Source: an uncultured Eubacteriales bacterium
Lineage (GTDB): Bacteria; Bacillota; Clostridia; Oscillospirales; CAG-272
Assembly (NCBI GenBank): GCA_934489945.1
Contig: CAKSSY010000001.1
Location: forward strand, 1-64,000
DNA: 64,000 bases
Direction: 5' to 3'
In this document: piece by piece, positions 8,764 through 17,743 of the stretch
Layout of the letters: each line of letters opens with the position of its first letter
How positions within the stretch are numbered: the stretch's first letter is position 1
Program-made: the position numbers and the translations under genes
The notes under the pieces: model-generated
Databases searched by the model: none
Told to the model about the DNA's origin: nothing
The model's input: only the letters and a program-made list of their open reading frames with translations

Positions 8764-10072
8764 TTTCGGTGTCCTTTCTTTCAAGTACGGCGATGAAAAA
8801 GCCGTCGGTGCCGTGGGTGTCCGGCAGAAGAGTGAGTCTGCCGTCCGGTGCGTTCAGGTTTCCGACGGCAAAGGGGTGTGGCACAAAGTCCGGATGAGAC
8901 GCGAGAAACCGGTCAATGTTTTCGTTGTTCTCCTCCGAAAAAATTGTGCAGGTCGAATAGACCAATCGTCCGCCCGGCTTTACATAACGGCAGGCATTTG
9001 TCAGAATATCCGCCTGTATCATCGGCAGAGCATTGCAATCCGCGGGATTCTTGTAGCGAAGTTCGGGCTTTTTGGCTATCACACCGAAACCCGAACAGGG
9101 AACATCGCAGATTACGCGATCGGCGGTATTGAAAAGTGTTTCATCGGGAATTCTGCCGTCACGGGTCCGTGTTTCGAGAATCGTGATGCCGAGACGTTCG
9201 GCACTGGTACGGACAAGCGACAGTTTGTTTTCGTGTATATCAAAAGAAAGAAGTTTCCCTTTGTTTTCCATGTCAAGTGCCGCACCGAAACTCTTGGAGC
9301 CGGGGCAGGCACAGATGTCGTAAACCGTGTCACCCGGTTGTGCATCAAGAGCTTCGACCGCAATCTGGGATGCTTCATCCTGTACAAAGCAAAGCCCTTC
9401 TTCCAGTCCCGTAGCGGCAAGTGCGGTGTTGGAAATGCGGATTCCGTGTGGAGAAATTTCGGTGACAGAGGCATCCATTCCCTTAGCAATCAAGGTGGCA
9501 AGAAGTTTTTCCCGTGTAGTTTTCAGAGAGTTGACGCGAAGTGTAACGGGAGGAACCGACTCCCATGCGGCGAGGAGACCTTCGGCTTTTTGCGGACCGA
9601 ACTCTTCCGTAAGTTTTTGGCACAACGGTTCGGAGCAGGAATAGGTGACCGAAAGGTAGCGAAGAAAATCTTTTTTGTCCGGCAGGAGCAGTGAGTCTTT
9701 CTGACGGCTGTACGTTCGCAGAATGGCGTTGACGAACCCGCGGCTTCGCACAGGAGCGAGAGCCACCGTTTCACTTACGGCGGCGTGTGCCGGAACACGG
9801 TCCAGAAAGCGGAGCTGATAAAGTCCCATGCGAAGAATATTCCGCACCTGCGGTTCGACGGACGATGCAGGCAGAGCGGAGAGGGCATCGATAAAATAGT
9901 CAAGAGTGATCTTTTTCTCGACTACGCCGTATACAAGAACACAAAAGAACGCGCGGTCCTTTCCCGAAAGATTTTCACGACGGATTACGGTATCGACCGC
10001 AATATTGGAGTAGCTTTTTCCCCCGAATATACGATCCAGTGTATCAAGGGCAAGTCTGCGTACATTTTTCAT
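8756..10072 (-). CDS. rsmB: 16S rRNA (cytosine(967)-C(5))-methyltransferase RsmB
   Basis: 438 residues. The N-terminal NusB-like RNA-binding domain (about 1-140) is followed by a Rossmann methyltransferase with YDICACPGSKSFGAAL (SAM site), DVPCSGFG (motif IV, catalytic Cys) and VYSTCTIFSEEN (motif VI Cys). Those two cysteines are the m5C catalytic pair. The start overlaps the fmt stop by 4 nt, indicating tight coupling with fmt. Confidence 0.93.
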   Translation of the reverse strand: MKNVRRLALDTLDRIFGGKSYSNIAVDTVIRRENLSGKDRAFFCVLVYGVVEKKITLDYFIDALSALPASSVEPQVRNILRMGLYQLRFLDRVPAHAAVSETVALAPVRSRGFVNAILRTYSRQKDSLLLPDKKDFLRYLSVTYSCSEPLCQKLTEEFGPQKAEGLLAAWESVPPVTLRVNSLKTTREKLLATLIAKGMDASVTEISPHGIRISNTALAATGLEEGLCFVQDEASQIAVEALDAQPGDTVYDICACPGSKSFGAALDMENKGKLLSFDIHENKLSLVRTSAERLGITILETRTRDGRIPDETLFNTADRVICDVPCSGFGVIAKKPELRYKNPADCNALPMIQADILTNACRYVKPGGRLVYSTCTIFSEENNENIDRFLASHPDFVPHPFAVGNLNAPDGRLTLLPDTHGTDGFFIAVLERKDTENV

Positions 10073-11001
10073 TGCAACAAATCGCCGACTTTCAGCTTTC
10101 TGCCGCGGATAAAGTCGACGGCACTCATTCTGCCTTTTCCTTCCGGCAATACGCCGGTAAAGGTCAGGCTTCCCGACGAACAGGCAACGGTAATGCCATC
10201 GTCCAACGAAAGGACAGTTCCGGGGATTGTGTGGGGACGGTTGCTTTCAGCAATACGCGCTTTTGTAACTTTCAGCAATTTGCCGTCGGGGGTGTGTGTG
10301 AAGGCAAGCGGCATAGGGGAGAGCCCGCGGATCAGGTTGTGGAGAGTGGCGGCGTCTTTTGTAAAGTCAAGAACACAGTCCTCTTTTTCGATTTTGGCGG
10401 CATAAGTGGCAAGGGCTTCATTCTGCTTGCGGCGTTCGACGGTTCCCGCCTTAAGTCCGGCAATTGTTTTCAAAAGCGTTTCGGCACCGAGGGTTGCAAG
10501 AGCTTCGTGAACCGTTTCAAAGTTGTCATTCTCTCCGATCGGCAGGCTTGCGTCAAGGAGCATATCACCAGTATCGATTCCGGCATCCATATACATGGTG
10601 GTAATGCCGGTCTCCATTTCGCCGTTTATGATGGCTCTCTGCATGGGGGCGGCACCTCGATAGGCGGGCAAAAGCGACCCGTGAACATTGATACAGCCAT
10701 ATTTCGGGTACGTCAAAACATTTTCGGGAAGAATTTTTCCGAACGCGATCACGACAATCATTTCGGGATTGATTTCTGCCAAGAGTCTTGCAAAATCATC
10801 CGAGCGCAGGGTTTTTGGCTGATAAACGGGGATGCCGCGAGACTCTGCAAAAACCTTAACAGGCGGCGGAGTCAGAACATAACTGCGTCCTTTCGGTTTG
10901 TCGGTCTGTGTTACAACGCCGACAACCTCTTCACCCGAGTCGCACAGTGCCCGCAGTGAGGGAATGGCGAAATCGGGGGTTCCCATAAAAAGAATTTTCA
11001 T
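10069..11001 (-). CDS. fmt: Methionyl-tRNA formyltransferase
   Basis: 310 residues. MKILFMGTPDFAIPSL at the N-terminus, the catalytic Asn/His region INVHGSLLPAYRGAAP and TGITTMYMDAGIDTGDML are diagnostic of Fmt, which formylates initiator Met-tRNA using 10-formyl-THF. The C-terminal OB domain contains GRKLKVGDLLQ. GGAGG lies 4 nt upstream of the start. Its partner deformylase gene is 12 nt upstream in the same operon. Confidence 0.95.
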   Translation of the reverse strand: MKILFMGTPDFAIPSLRALCDSGEEVVGVVTQTDKPKGRSYVLTPPPVKVFAESRGIPVYQPKTLRSDDFARLLAEINPEMIVVIAFGKILPENVLTYPKYGCINVHGSLLPAYRGAAPMQRAIINGEMETGITTMYMDAGIDTGDMLLDASLPIGENDNFETVHEALATLGAETLLKTIAGLKAGTVERRKQNEALATYAAKIEKEDCVLDFTKDAATLHNLIRGLSPMPLAFTHTPDGKLLKVTKARIAESNRPHTIPGTVLSLDDGITVACSSGSLTFTGVLPEGKGRMSAVDFIRGRKLKVGDLLQ

Positions 11002-11013
11002 GTTGCCTCCGTC

Positions 11014-11469
11014 TCAGTTATTTTTGTCGGGAATGGCGCGGTCGATCATCAGTTTGCCGTCGAGATGGTCGATTTCATGGCAGAACGCGCGTGCCAAAAG
11101 CTCACTGCCGCTTACATCAAAGACCTCCCCCTTGCGGTTGAGTGCGCGGACGGTAACGTGCATCGGACGTTTTGTGGTCACGACTTCGTTGGGAAGAGAA
11201 AGGCAGCCTTCCTTTTCGTACTGCTCTCCGGAGTAGGCGATGATCTTGGGGTTTATCAGTTCAATCAGTTCTCCCGGCTCGGTTTCAACAACGACGACGC
11301 GGCGAAGAACACCGACCTGCGGAGCGGCAAGACCGCAACCGTCTGCCGCATGCATGGTTTCCGCCATATCGTCAAGCAGGGTGAGGATTCTGGGAGTGAT
11401 TTTATCGACTTCGCGGCATTTTTGACGAAGAATCTCGTTTCCGTATTTTACTATTTTGAGTTTAGCCAT
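11014..11469 (-). CDS. def: Peptide deformylase
   Basis: 151 residues. All three deformylase motifs are seen: GCGLAAPQVGV, EGCLSLP and QEIDHL in the form CHEIDHLDG, supplying the Cys and two His metal ligands. It removes the formyl group from nascent N-terminal Met. AAAGGA lies 7 nt upstream. It sits between priA and fmt. Confidence 0.95.
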   Translation of the reverse strand: MAKLKIVKYGNEILRQKCREVDKITPRILTLLDDMAETMHAADGCGLAAPQVGVLRRVVVVETEPGELIELINPKIIAYSGEQYEKEGCLSLPNEVVTTKRPMHVTVRALNRKGEVFDVSGSELLARAFCHEIDHLDGKLMIDRAIPDKNN

Positions 11470-11488
11470 GAGTGATTCCTTTCAAAAA

Positions 11489-13969
11489 TCAAAGATTTGT
11501 GGGGTTCAGATCGACGGTGAGGGTGGTTTTATTGCCTGACGCCCGTCCGAATTCCCCGAGCAGTGAGGCAAAGAACGCGCGGCATTTGGCATTTAAGCGG
11601 CATTTAACTACCATTCTCATGCGGTATTTTCCGTCGACTCGGTAGACGGGTGCCTCAAACGGACCGAATACCACCAGTGGGACATCGGGAAAGTCTTTGA
11701 GTGCGCGGGCGCGAAAATCGTCCGAAAAACGTTTGCTGGCAAGCATCAATTCATTCTCATCTTCCGACACGATACCGAACAGCGCAATATCGCAGAACGG
11801 CGGAAACGTGAGCAATTGACGGAAGCGGATTTCCCGTTCGTAAAACTTTTCGTAATCCTGTGCACAGGCAAGGCGGATGATTTCATTATCGGGGTTGCTT
11901 GTCTGAATGACGGCGAGACCGTGTTTGGCGGCGCGTCCGGCTCTGCCGATAACCTGTGTGAGAAGTGCAAAGGTGCGTTCGGCTGCACGATAGTCGTCCA
12001 GATACAGGGAAGAATCGGCGAGAAGGACGCCCACCAGCGTCACATCGGGAAAGTCGTGTCCTTTGGTTACCATTTGGGTGCCGAGCAGGATATCCGCTTC
12101 CCGTCGTCGGAATTTGCCGAGAATCTCTTCATAAGAGGACCGGGCTGCGGTCGTATCGGTATCCATGCGGAGAATCCGTGCACCGGGCAACATTTCGGAC
12201 AGTTCGCGTTCAACGCGTTGTGTGCCGTATCCGACAAACGAAAGATGTTCGCCGCCGCACTCCGGGCAGGTTTCCGGAACCGGTATTCTCATGCCGCAGA
12301 AGTGGCAAACGAGCGTTCCGTCCTCGTAACTGCCTTTTTTTGTGTGATAGGTCAGAGACACACTGCACCGCGGGCAGAGCAGAGATTTTCCGCAGGTCCG
12401 GCAGGTGATGAAATTATGATAACCGCGGCGGTTGAGAAACAGAATGGATTGTTCGTTCTTTTCCAGTGTTTGAGAAAGCAGAGCGGCAAGGTTTTTGCCG
12501 ATAGGCGAAACATTTCCCGTTCGCATTTCGGCGCGCATATCGTCGATCTGAACCTCGGGAAGGTTGGCACCGCCGTAGCGTTCCTTGAGTTTTACAAGAG
12601 TATAGGTACCGTCGGTCGCCTTTTTGAAGCTCTCTATACTCGGCGTTGCGGACGCGAGGAGCATAACGGCGTGATTTACGGCACACCGATAGCGGGCAAC
12701 ATCGCGGGCATGATATTTCGGGTTCATATCGGATTTATAAGTATGTTCCTGTTCTTCGTCCATGATGATAAGTCCGAGGTCGTGAACCGGAGCGAACACG
12801 GCGGAACGGGTTCCGACTACGACATCGGTCTTGCCGTCTCGTATGACGGAATACGTGTCGATTCTTTCTCCCTGCGAAAGTCCCGAGTGTACAACCGCCA
12901 CGCGTGCGCCGTAGCGGGCTCGGAAGATGCTGAGGGTCTGCGGCGTCAGGGCTATTTCGGGCAGGAGAACAATCACGCCGCGTCCTGCGGCAAGTACACG
13001 GTCTATAAGGGACAGCATAACGCTGGTTTTTCCGCTTCCGGTTACGCCGTAAAGAAGGGCACCGTGCGGCTTTCCGGAGGCAAAAAGGGAAGCAAGGGTA
13101 TCAAATGCCGCTTGTTGTTCCTTGTTCAGTTCGATTGCTTTGGGAGGAGCGGCATCGGGATCCACGGTGGCAACGCGATATTCGGTTCGTGTCTCAAGAC
13201 AAATCAGATTTTTGGTTACCAGTGAGCCGAGTTGAGTCTTGGTGGCTTTTGCCGCTTTCAGAAGGTCCTCCTCTCCCATACTGCCGTTTTCGCCGAGCGT
13301 CGCGACGATTGCCCATTGTTTTGGGGAACGCGGAACGCCGGCTTTGGTCAGAAGGGCTTTTTTCAGACTTTCTTCATCGGCAAGCAGAGAATAACTTCGT
13401 TTTTCCACTCCGGCTTCCGAATCTTTCACTTCCATTTCACGGTGCAGATATCCGGTTTCGCAAAGTTTTTGCACGCTGTTTGCGGCAGTTGCCTTGAAAC
13501 GGGATTTCAGGGCTGTCAGCGATAACCGTTTTTGCTTTTCCACATGTCGATAGATAAAAAGAGCCTGCATATCAAGCCCTTTGGGATTTGCCGGGAAGAT
13601 TTTTTCCGTGACCGAATAATACTCCTCAAAGCGCGACAGAACTGCACTCGGGAGCATGGCATGAATGGCATCGCCGTATGTGCAAAGTGTCATTTCTTTC
13701 AGAAATCCGCACAGTCCGATCATTTCCTCGTCCAACCGAACACCGTTCGGGCAGACCGACAGGATCGGTTTCACTTCGTCGTATTGCGATTTGTCGGAAA
13801 GCGCACTGACCATCGCCATATGGCGTCGGTTTCCCGTTCCGAACGGAACCGTAACAAAGGAGCCGCGCCCGACCGACTGCCGCAGATCCGGCGGCAGATA
13901 ATAGTCGTATGCGCGGTCGATGCAGTAAGGTATGTCAAGAATATATACCTGTGCATACTCATTGGGCAT
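11489..13969 (-). CDS. priA: Primosomal protein N' (replication restart helicase PriA)
   Basis: 826 residues. The 3'-DNA-binding domain is N-terminal. A superfamily 2 helicase core follows: Walker A YGVTGSGKTSVM, DEEQ box IIMDEEQEHTYKSD, and QVIGRAGR motif VI. The inserted zinc-binding region contains eight Cys in CRTCGKSLLCPRC, CHFCGM and CPECGG. PriA reloads the replisome at stalled forks. GGAAGGAG lies upstream of ATG 13969. It follows rpoZ by 23 nt. Confidence 0.95.
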   Translation of the reverse strand: MPNEYAQVYILDIPYCIDRAYDYYLPPDLRQSVGRGSFVTVPFGTGNRRHMAMVSALSDKSQYDEVKPILSVCPNGVRLDEEMIGLCGFLKEMTLCTYGDAIHAMLPSAVLSRFEEYYSVTEKIFPANPKGLDMQALFIYRHVEKQKRLSLTALKSRFKATAANSVQKLCETGYLHREMEVKDSEAGVEKRSYSLLADEESLKKALLTKAGVPRSPKQWAIVATLGENGSMGEEDLLKAAKATKTQLGSLVTKNLICLETRTEYRVATVDPDAAPPKAIELNKEQQAAFDTLASLFASGKPHGALLYGVTGSGKTSVMLSLIDRVLAAGRGVIVLLPEIALTPQTLSIFRARYGARVAVVHSGLSQGERIDTYSVIRDGKTDVVVGTRSAVFAPVHDLGLIIMDEEQEHTYKSDMNPKYHARDVARYRCAVNHAVMLLASATPSIESFKKATDGTYTLVKLKERYGGANLPEVQIDDMRAEMRTGNVSPIGKNLAALLSQTLEKNEQSILFLNRRGYHNFITCRTCGKSLLCPRCSVSLTYHTKKGSYEDGTLVCHFCGMRIPVPETCPECGGEHLSFVGYGTQRVERELSEMLPGARILRMDTDTTAARSSYEEILGKFRRREADILLGTQMVTKGHDFPDVTLVGVLLADSSLYLDDYRAAERTFALLTQVIGRAGRAAKHGLAVIQTSNPDNEIIRLACAQDYEKFYEREIRFRQLLTFPPFCDIALFGIVSEDENELMLASKRFSDDFRARALKDFPDVPLVVFGPFEAPVYRVDGKYRMRMVVKCRLNAKCRAFFASLLGEFGRASGNKTTLTVDLNPTNL

Positions 13970-13992
13970 GGTTTGCTCCTTCCAGGAGAAAT

Positions 13993-14352
13993 TCAGTGAT
14001 TGTCGGTTTCTTCCGACGGATTTTCATCTCCCGTTTCTTTTTCTGCTTCACTTTCGGATGCTTCCTCAGATTCGGCAACAGCTGTTTCCGGCATATTTTC
14101 CACGATGGAATATTCTCCGCTGTAGATCCGGTCTATGGCAATTTTGACTGCTTTCTCATCTTTCAGCTCCGGATCAATCATAGTGTTGATGGGTTTATCT
14201 GTCTCCTTATTTCCGGTGAGGGCTTTTTCGGCGTTTTCGCGCTGTCTGACATACTCATCTGTTACCTCTCTTGCGCATTTTGCAGTTGCGATGGCGAGCT
14301 CATAACGGTTGAATTTGTTTTGGGAAAGTTCACTGAATGTAGGGTGTAACAT
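13993..14352 (-). CDS. rpoZ: RNA polymerase omega subunit
   Basis: 119 residues. The NRYELAIATAKCAREV helix is the conserved omega core that clamps the beta' C-terminus. The usual AIDRIYSGEY-like segment follows. The last 35 or so residues are an acidic Glu/Ser/Thr-rich tail that is longer than in many omega proteins and probably disordered. Start ATG has GGAGA upstream. It lies in the canonical gmk-rpoZ-priA order. Confidence 0.88.
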   Translation of the reverse strand: MLHPTFSELSQNKFNRYELAIATAKCAREVTDEYVRQRENAEKALTGNKETDKPINTMIDPELKDEKAVKIAIDRIYSGEYSIVENMPETAVAESEEASESEAEKETGDENPSEETDNH

Positions 14353-14369
14353 AGATTATCTCCTGTTTT

Positions 14370-14978
14370 TTATTTTTGAAAATAGAGTTTGGCAACATCC
14401 GGATTGCGGGAAGAGGACAACTGTTCGGCACGAACAATTGCCAGAATGTCCTTCGCCGCGCGATCCGGCTCACCGTCCGGATTATAGACGACATAGTCAT
14501 ATTCGGCAAAATGCGGCACTTCGGCTCTGGTTTGTTCCAGTCGGGCACGGATGACCTCCTCTGTTTCGGTTCCTCTGCCGCGCAGACGTTCTTCCTGAAT
14601 GGCGAAAGTGGGGGGGAGAAGCATAATCAGGAGGGCATCCGGATATTTTTCCCGGATATGAACGGCACCGTTTACATCGATTTCAAGAATCATATTTTTG
14701 CCTTCCGCAAGGACGCGTTCGACTTCCTCACGCGGTGTGCCGTAATAATTTCCGCAATAGAAATTATATTCCAGCATATCGTCATTCTGAATGCGGCGTT
14801 CAAATTCTTCACGTGTGATATAGAAATAGTTGACACCGTCCACTTCTCCCGGACGGGGGGCTCTGGTTGTGGCAGATACCGAAAAACGGAAATTGCCGGT
14901 TGCCAAAAGCTGGGCGTTCACCGTCCCTTTTCCGCTTCCTGCGGGTCCGGAGACAACGATCAAAAGTCCTTTGTTCAT
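14370..14978 (-). CDS. gmk: Guanylate kinase
   Basis: 202 residues. P-loop SGPAGSGKGTV, SATTRAPRPGEVDG and the GMP-binding YYGTPREEVE segment define guanylate kinase (GMP + ATP to GDP + ADP), close to its usual length. AAAGGA lies upstream, with rather long spacing of 12 nt. It precedes rpoZ by 17 nt and follows remA by 6 nt. Confidence 0.95.
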   Translation of the reverse strand: MNKGLLIVVSGPAGSGKGTVNAQLLATGNFRFSVSATTRAPRPGEVDGVNYFYITREEFERRIQNDDMLEYNFYCGNYYGTPREEVERVLAEGKNMILEIDVNGAVHIREKYPDALLIMLLPPTFAIQEERLRGRGTETEEVIRARLEQTRAEVPHFAEYDYVVYNPDGEPDRAAKDILAIVRAEQLSSSRNPDVAKLYFQK

Positions 14979-14984
14979 ATGCGG

Positions 14985-15269
14985 TCAATCCTTTCTGTCC
15001 GTTGTTTCATCTTCGGTTTCTTCGTCGTCGGAAAACCTGTCTTCCAATCTGCCTGCGATCGTCTCGGTCTGGATGGCGGAGAGGACAACATGCTCCGAAT
15101 CGGTAATAATGACCGAACGGGTTCTTCTGCCACAGGTGACATCAATGGCACGTCCGTCATCCTTGGCATCCTGCACCAGACGTTTGACAGGGGCGGAATC
15201 GGGGCTTGCCAACGCCACGATTCTGTCGGCAGCGATCATATTGCCGAATCCGATGTTGATGAATTTCAT
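14985..15269 (-). CDS. remA: RemA family (DUF370) extracellular-matrix regulator
   Basis: 94 residues. [15 protein letters not shown] near the start, [24 protein letters not shown] in the middle and [10 protein letters not shown] match RemA/DUF370. RemA assembles into rings that bind DNA and activate matrix and osmoprotection genes in Bacillus. The last 15 residues are Glu/Asp/Thr-rich. The yicC-remA-gmk-rpoZ order is the conserved Firmicutes arrangement. Regulatory targets in this organism are unknown. Confidence 0.88.
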   Translation of the reverse strand: MKFINIGFGNMIAADRIVALASPDSAPVKRLVQDAKDDGRAIDVTCGRRTRSVIITDSEHVVLSAIQTETIAGRLEDRFSDDEETEDETTDRKD

Positions 15270-15286
15270 TTTTCAGCAGCCTTTCT

Positions 15287-16174
15287 TTATTCGATATTCT
15301 GAATCTGTTCACGAATCTTTTCCAGTTCTGTTTTGGCATCGACTACCAGATGTGCGATGTCCGAGTTGGAGCATTTGGAACCGATGGTATTGATTTCGCG
15401 GTTCATTTCCTGAACGAGGAAGTCGAGCTTTCGGCCTGCCGGTTCCCCGGATGACGCGATATCCTCAAACGCCTTGAAATGCGAGCGGAGTCGCACCAGC
15501 TCTTCGTCAATGGCGACCCGGTCGGCGAAAATGGCGCACTCGGTCAGAATACGGTTCTCGTCAACTGTAATTTTATTGTCGGCAAGAATTTGTTCAAGGC
15601 GTTCACGGAGTTTGTCGCGATACCCGTCAATGTCCTTTTCGGAAAGTGCGGCGATCTTGTCGGCAATTGTACGGATTGTCGCAATCTTGACGCTAAGGTC
15701 GGCTTCCATACGTGCACCTTCCGCCGCACGGGCGGACAGAAATCCGTCGACGGCGGGGGAGAGAACCGAAAAAAGATCCTGCCAATCGGAAGCGGCATCC
15801 TCCTCGGGCTTACGGATGACAAAAATGTCGGAGTTGCGCGCCACGCTCATCACGCTGATATCATCGGCAAGACCGAACTCATCACGCAGGTGGTGAAGGG
15901 CTTCCAAATATCCCTTGGTGTAAGCGATGTCGAGCGCAATATTTACGCCTTCGTTTTCCTGAACTTCGACGCTGATGCCGACATCAACTTTTCCGCGTGA
16001 AATTCCCTGTGACAGAAGGAACGGTTTGATTTTTTCCTCTAGATAGGAGTAAGCACGCGGGAGTCGCACATTACAATCGAAAAAACGGTTATTGACGCTA
16101 CGGATTTCGACGGTGATGTCTTTTCCGCCGACAGTTTTCTTTGCGCGACCGAAGGCGGTCATACTTTTCATCAT
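15287..16174 (-). CDS. YicC family endoribonuclease
   Basis: 295 residues from ATG 16174 (MMKSMTAFGRA), which has GGAGGTGA 8 nt upstream; the next ATG at 16171 is also possible. The N-terminal SMTAFGRA and EIRSVNNRFFD, and the C-terminal GRKLDFLVQEMNREINTIGSK, are the two YicC signature blocks. YicC-family proteins are recently described RNases. This is the first gene of the long operon, with its promoter at 16212-16240. Confidence 0.9.
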   Translation of the reverse strand: MMKSMTAFGRAKKTVGGKDITVEIRSVNNRFFDCNVRLPRAYSYLEEKIKPFLLSQGISRGKVDVGISVEVQENEGVNIALDIAYTKGYLEALHHLRDEFGLADDISVMSVARNSDIFVIRKPEEDAASDWQDLFSVLSPAVDGFLSARAAEGARMEADLSVKIATIRTIADKIAALSEKDIDGYRDKLRERLEQILADNKITVDENRILTECAIFADRVAIDEELVRLRSHFKAFEDIASSGEPAGRKLDFLVQEMNREINTIGSKCSNSDIAHLVVDAKTELEKIREQIQNIE

Positions 16175-16211
16175 ACGGAGTGTCACCTCCTCAATATAAA
16201 CATACACACAT

Positions 16212-16240
16212 ATTGTAAACCTTTTTTATAATTTTGTCAA
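16212..16240 (-). promoter_or_regulatory. Promoter of the yicC-remA-gmk... operon
   Basis: On the - strand TTGACA (16235-16240) and TACAAT (16212-16217) are separated by exactly 17 nt, a near-consensus housekeeping sigma promoter. It lies about 40 nt upstream of the yicC start. Confidence 0.85.
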
Positions 16241-16322
16241 CAACGGACGGAGTCTTTTTTTATTTCCGAAACAAAAAAATTGCAGAAAATGTAAAAAAAC
16301 GAAAAAAAGTTTAAAAATTCAC

Positions 16323-16351
16323 TTGCAAATCCGGAAAAAATGAGATATAAT
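16323..16351 (+). promoter_or_regulatory. Promoter of efp
   Basis: TTGCAA (16323-16328), a 17-nt spacer, then TATAAT (16346-16351). It lies 56 nt before the efp start codon and is divergent from the yicC promoter. Confidence 0.8.
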
Positions 16352-16406
16352 AATACGTAAAAATATTTTCAAAGCTGATTCAGCTATTTTTTGGGAGGTT
16401 TAATTT

Positions 16407-16967
16407 ATGGTAGTAGCAGGCGATTTCAGAAACGGTATTACGTTTGACGACGGTCAGGGCAATGTTCTTCAGGTCATTGAATTTCAGCACGTGAAGCCCG
16501 GCAAAGGCGCGGCTTTTGTCCGTACCAAGCTCAAGAATGTGATTTCGGGTGCCGTGATTGAAAAGACGTTTAACCCCACCGATAAGTTTGAAAACGCATA
16601 TATCGAGAGAAGAGAAATGCAGTATTCCTATGATGATGGAGATCTTTATCATTTCATGGATACCGAAACATGGGAGGAAACGCTCATTCCTCACGACAAG
16701 GTGGATGACAATTTCCGTTTTGTCAAGGAAGAAATGATGTGCAAGATCATTTCTTACAAGGGAAATGTATTCGGAGTTGAGCCTCCCACATTTGTGGAGC
16801 TTGCCGTTACGCACACCGATCCCGGTTTTGCAGGCAACACCGCAACCAACACTCTCAAGCCCGCAACACTTGAGACCGGTGCGGTCATCAAGGTTCCGCT
16901 CTTTATCAATGAAGGCGAAGTGCTGAAGATTGATACCAGAACCGGCGAATATCTTGCACGCGCGTAA
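16407..16967 (+). CDS. efp: Translation elongation factor P
   Basis: 186 residues, the normal EF-P length. The KOW-like N-terminal domain carries [19 protein letters not shown]; the Lys in PGKG is the position modified in other bacteria. Two OB domains follow, ending [24 protein letters not shown] rescues ribosomes stalled at polyproline. GGGAGGT lies 7 nt upstream. I see no EpmA/EpmB partner genes nearby, so the modification route is not visible here. Confidence 0.96.
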   Translation: MVVAGDFRNGITFDDGQGNVLQVIEFQHVKPGKGAAFVRTKLKNVISGAVIEKTFNPTDKFENAYIERREMQYSYDDGDLYHFMDTETWEETLIPHDKVDDNFRFVKEEMMCKIISYKGNVFGVEPPTFVELAVTHTDPGFAGNTATNTLKPATLETGAVIKVPLFINEGEVLKIDTRTGEYLARA

Positions 16968-17012
16968 GGAAAATAACGGAGTCCGCACCCGATGCGGCAG
17001 AAAGGATCAGAA

Positions 17013-17504
17013 ATGAAACTTACAGAAAAAGCAGCGTATATCAAAGGATTGGCTGACGGTGTTGAATACGACAAAAACACCAAGGAAGGCAAGCTGATTG
17101 CCGCTTTGATTGATATGGTGGATGAAATGGCAAAGAAGATCGACGTCCTTGACGAAACGATTGACGAGCTGAACGATTACATTGAGGAAATCGATGAGGA
17201 TCTCGGCGATGTGGAGGAGTGCCTTTGCGACGGAGATTGTGACGAATGTGACGACGAGGATTGTGACGGCGATTGCGAGAACTGCGACCATTCGGATGAA
17301 TGTGACATTGCCGACGAAGACGAGGATGATGACGAGGAGGGTAATGAGTATTTTGAAATCAAGTGTCCTTCTTGCGGTGAAGTAATCTGCTTTGACGAGA
17401 GCATTGATCCTGAGGACCTCATTTGTCCCGCGTGCCACGAGAAGATCGCGTGCATTGTCGACGAGGAAGATTATAAGAAGGTCAAAGAGGACGAAAAGAA
17501 CTGA
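17013..17504 (+). CDS. Acidic, Cys-rich zinc-ribbon protein (CD1247 N-terminal-like)
   Basis: 163 residues from ATG 17013, chosen because AAAGGA lies 6 nt upstream. The N-terminal helix MKLTEKAAYIKGLADGVEYD, a coiled-coil-like DE-rich segment (about 35-70) and a C-terminal zinc ribbon CPSCGEV...CPACHEK match a clostridial family annotated by its CD1247-like N-terminus. The function is unknown. Between the two parts (about 69-100) is a stretch with eight Cys among Asp/Glu, of the form CDGDCDECDDEDC, which looks like a metal-binding insertion. It follows efp by 45 nt and is probably cotranscribed with it. Confidence 0.8.
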   Translation: MKLTEKAAYIKGLADGVEYDKNTKEGKLIAALIDMVDEMAKKIDVLDETIDELNDYIEEIDEDLGDVEECLCDGDCDECDDEDCDGDCENCDHSDECDIADEDEDDDEEGNEYFEIKCPSCGEVICFDESIDPEDLICPACHEKIACIVDEEDYKKVKEDEKN

Positions 17505-17538
17505 CAGAGCCGTGAAAATACGGTTTGCGAACAGAAAA

Positions 17539-17740
17539 GGGGCTGTTAAAAAACTTGATGTTTTTAACAGCCCCTCAAAAATGCCGGTTGGGATTCCGGT
17601 ATTTTGGATGCGATCTTGGTCGTTTTTGCCTCTGTGATTATGTTTTTTGATTTTTCCTGGTGGCAAAACGGCGGCTGAAAGCCACCGGGACCAAAGTCGT
17701 CGGGGTGTTAAAAAACTCATTTTGAGTTTTTTAACACCCC
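17539..17740. repeat. Dispersed hairpin element, copy A (202 bp)
   Basis: Three hairpins: GGGGCTGTTAAAAA/TTTTTAACAGCCCC (17539-17574), AAAATGCCGG/CCGGTATTTT (about 17577-17605) and a 17-bp stem GGGGTGTTAAAAAACTC (17702-17740). The complete element is repeated in inverted orientation at 27126-27327, including the roughly 90-bp middle part. It sits exactly between the convergent ends of the Cys-rich protein gene and the glycosyltransferase gene, and the outer hairpins probably terminate both. Confidence 0.85.
17702..17740 (-). terminator. Bidirectional hairpin terminator after the glycosyltransferase gene
   Basis: A 17-bp perfect stem with a 5-nt loop, A/T-rich near the loop and G/C-rich at the base, ends 4 nt from the stop of the - strand glycosyltransferase gene. 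It forms one end of repeat copy A. Confidence 0.7.
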
Positions 17741-17743
17741 TTT

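Noticed and set aside
11816..13225. 469-codon + strand open frame inside priA
   Set aside because: Antisense to helicase motifs of PriA; composition typical of a shadow frame.
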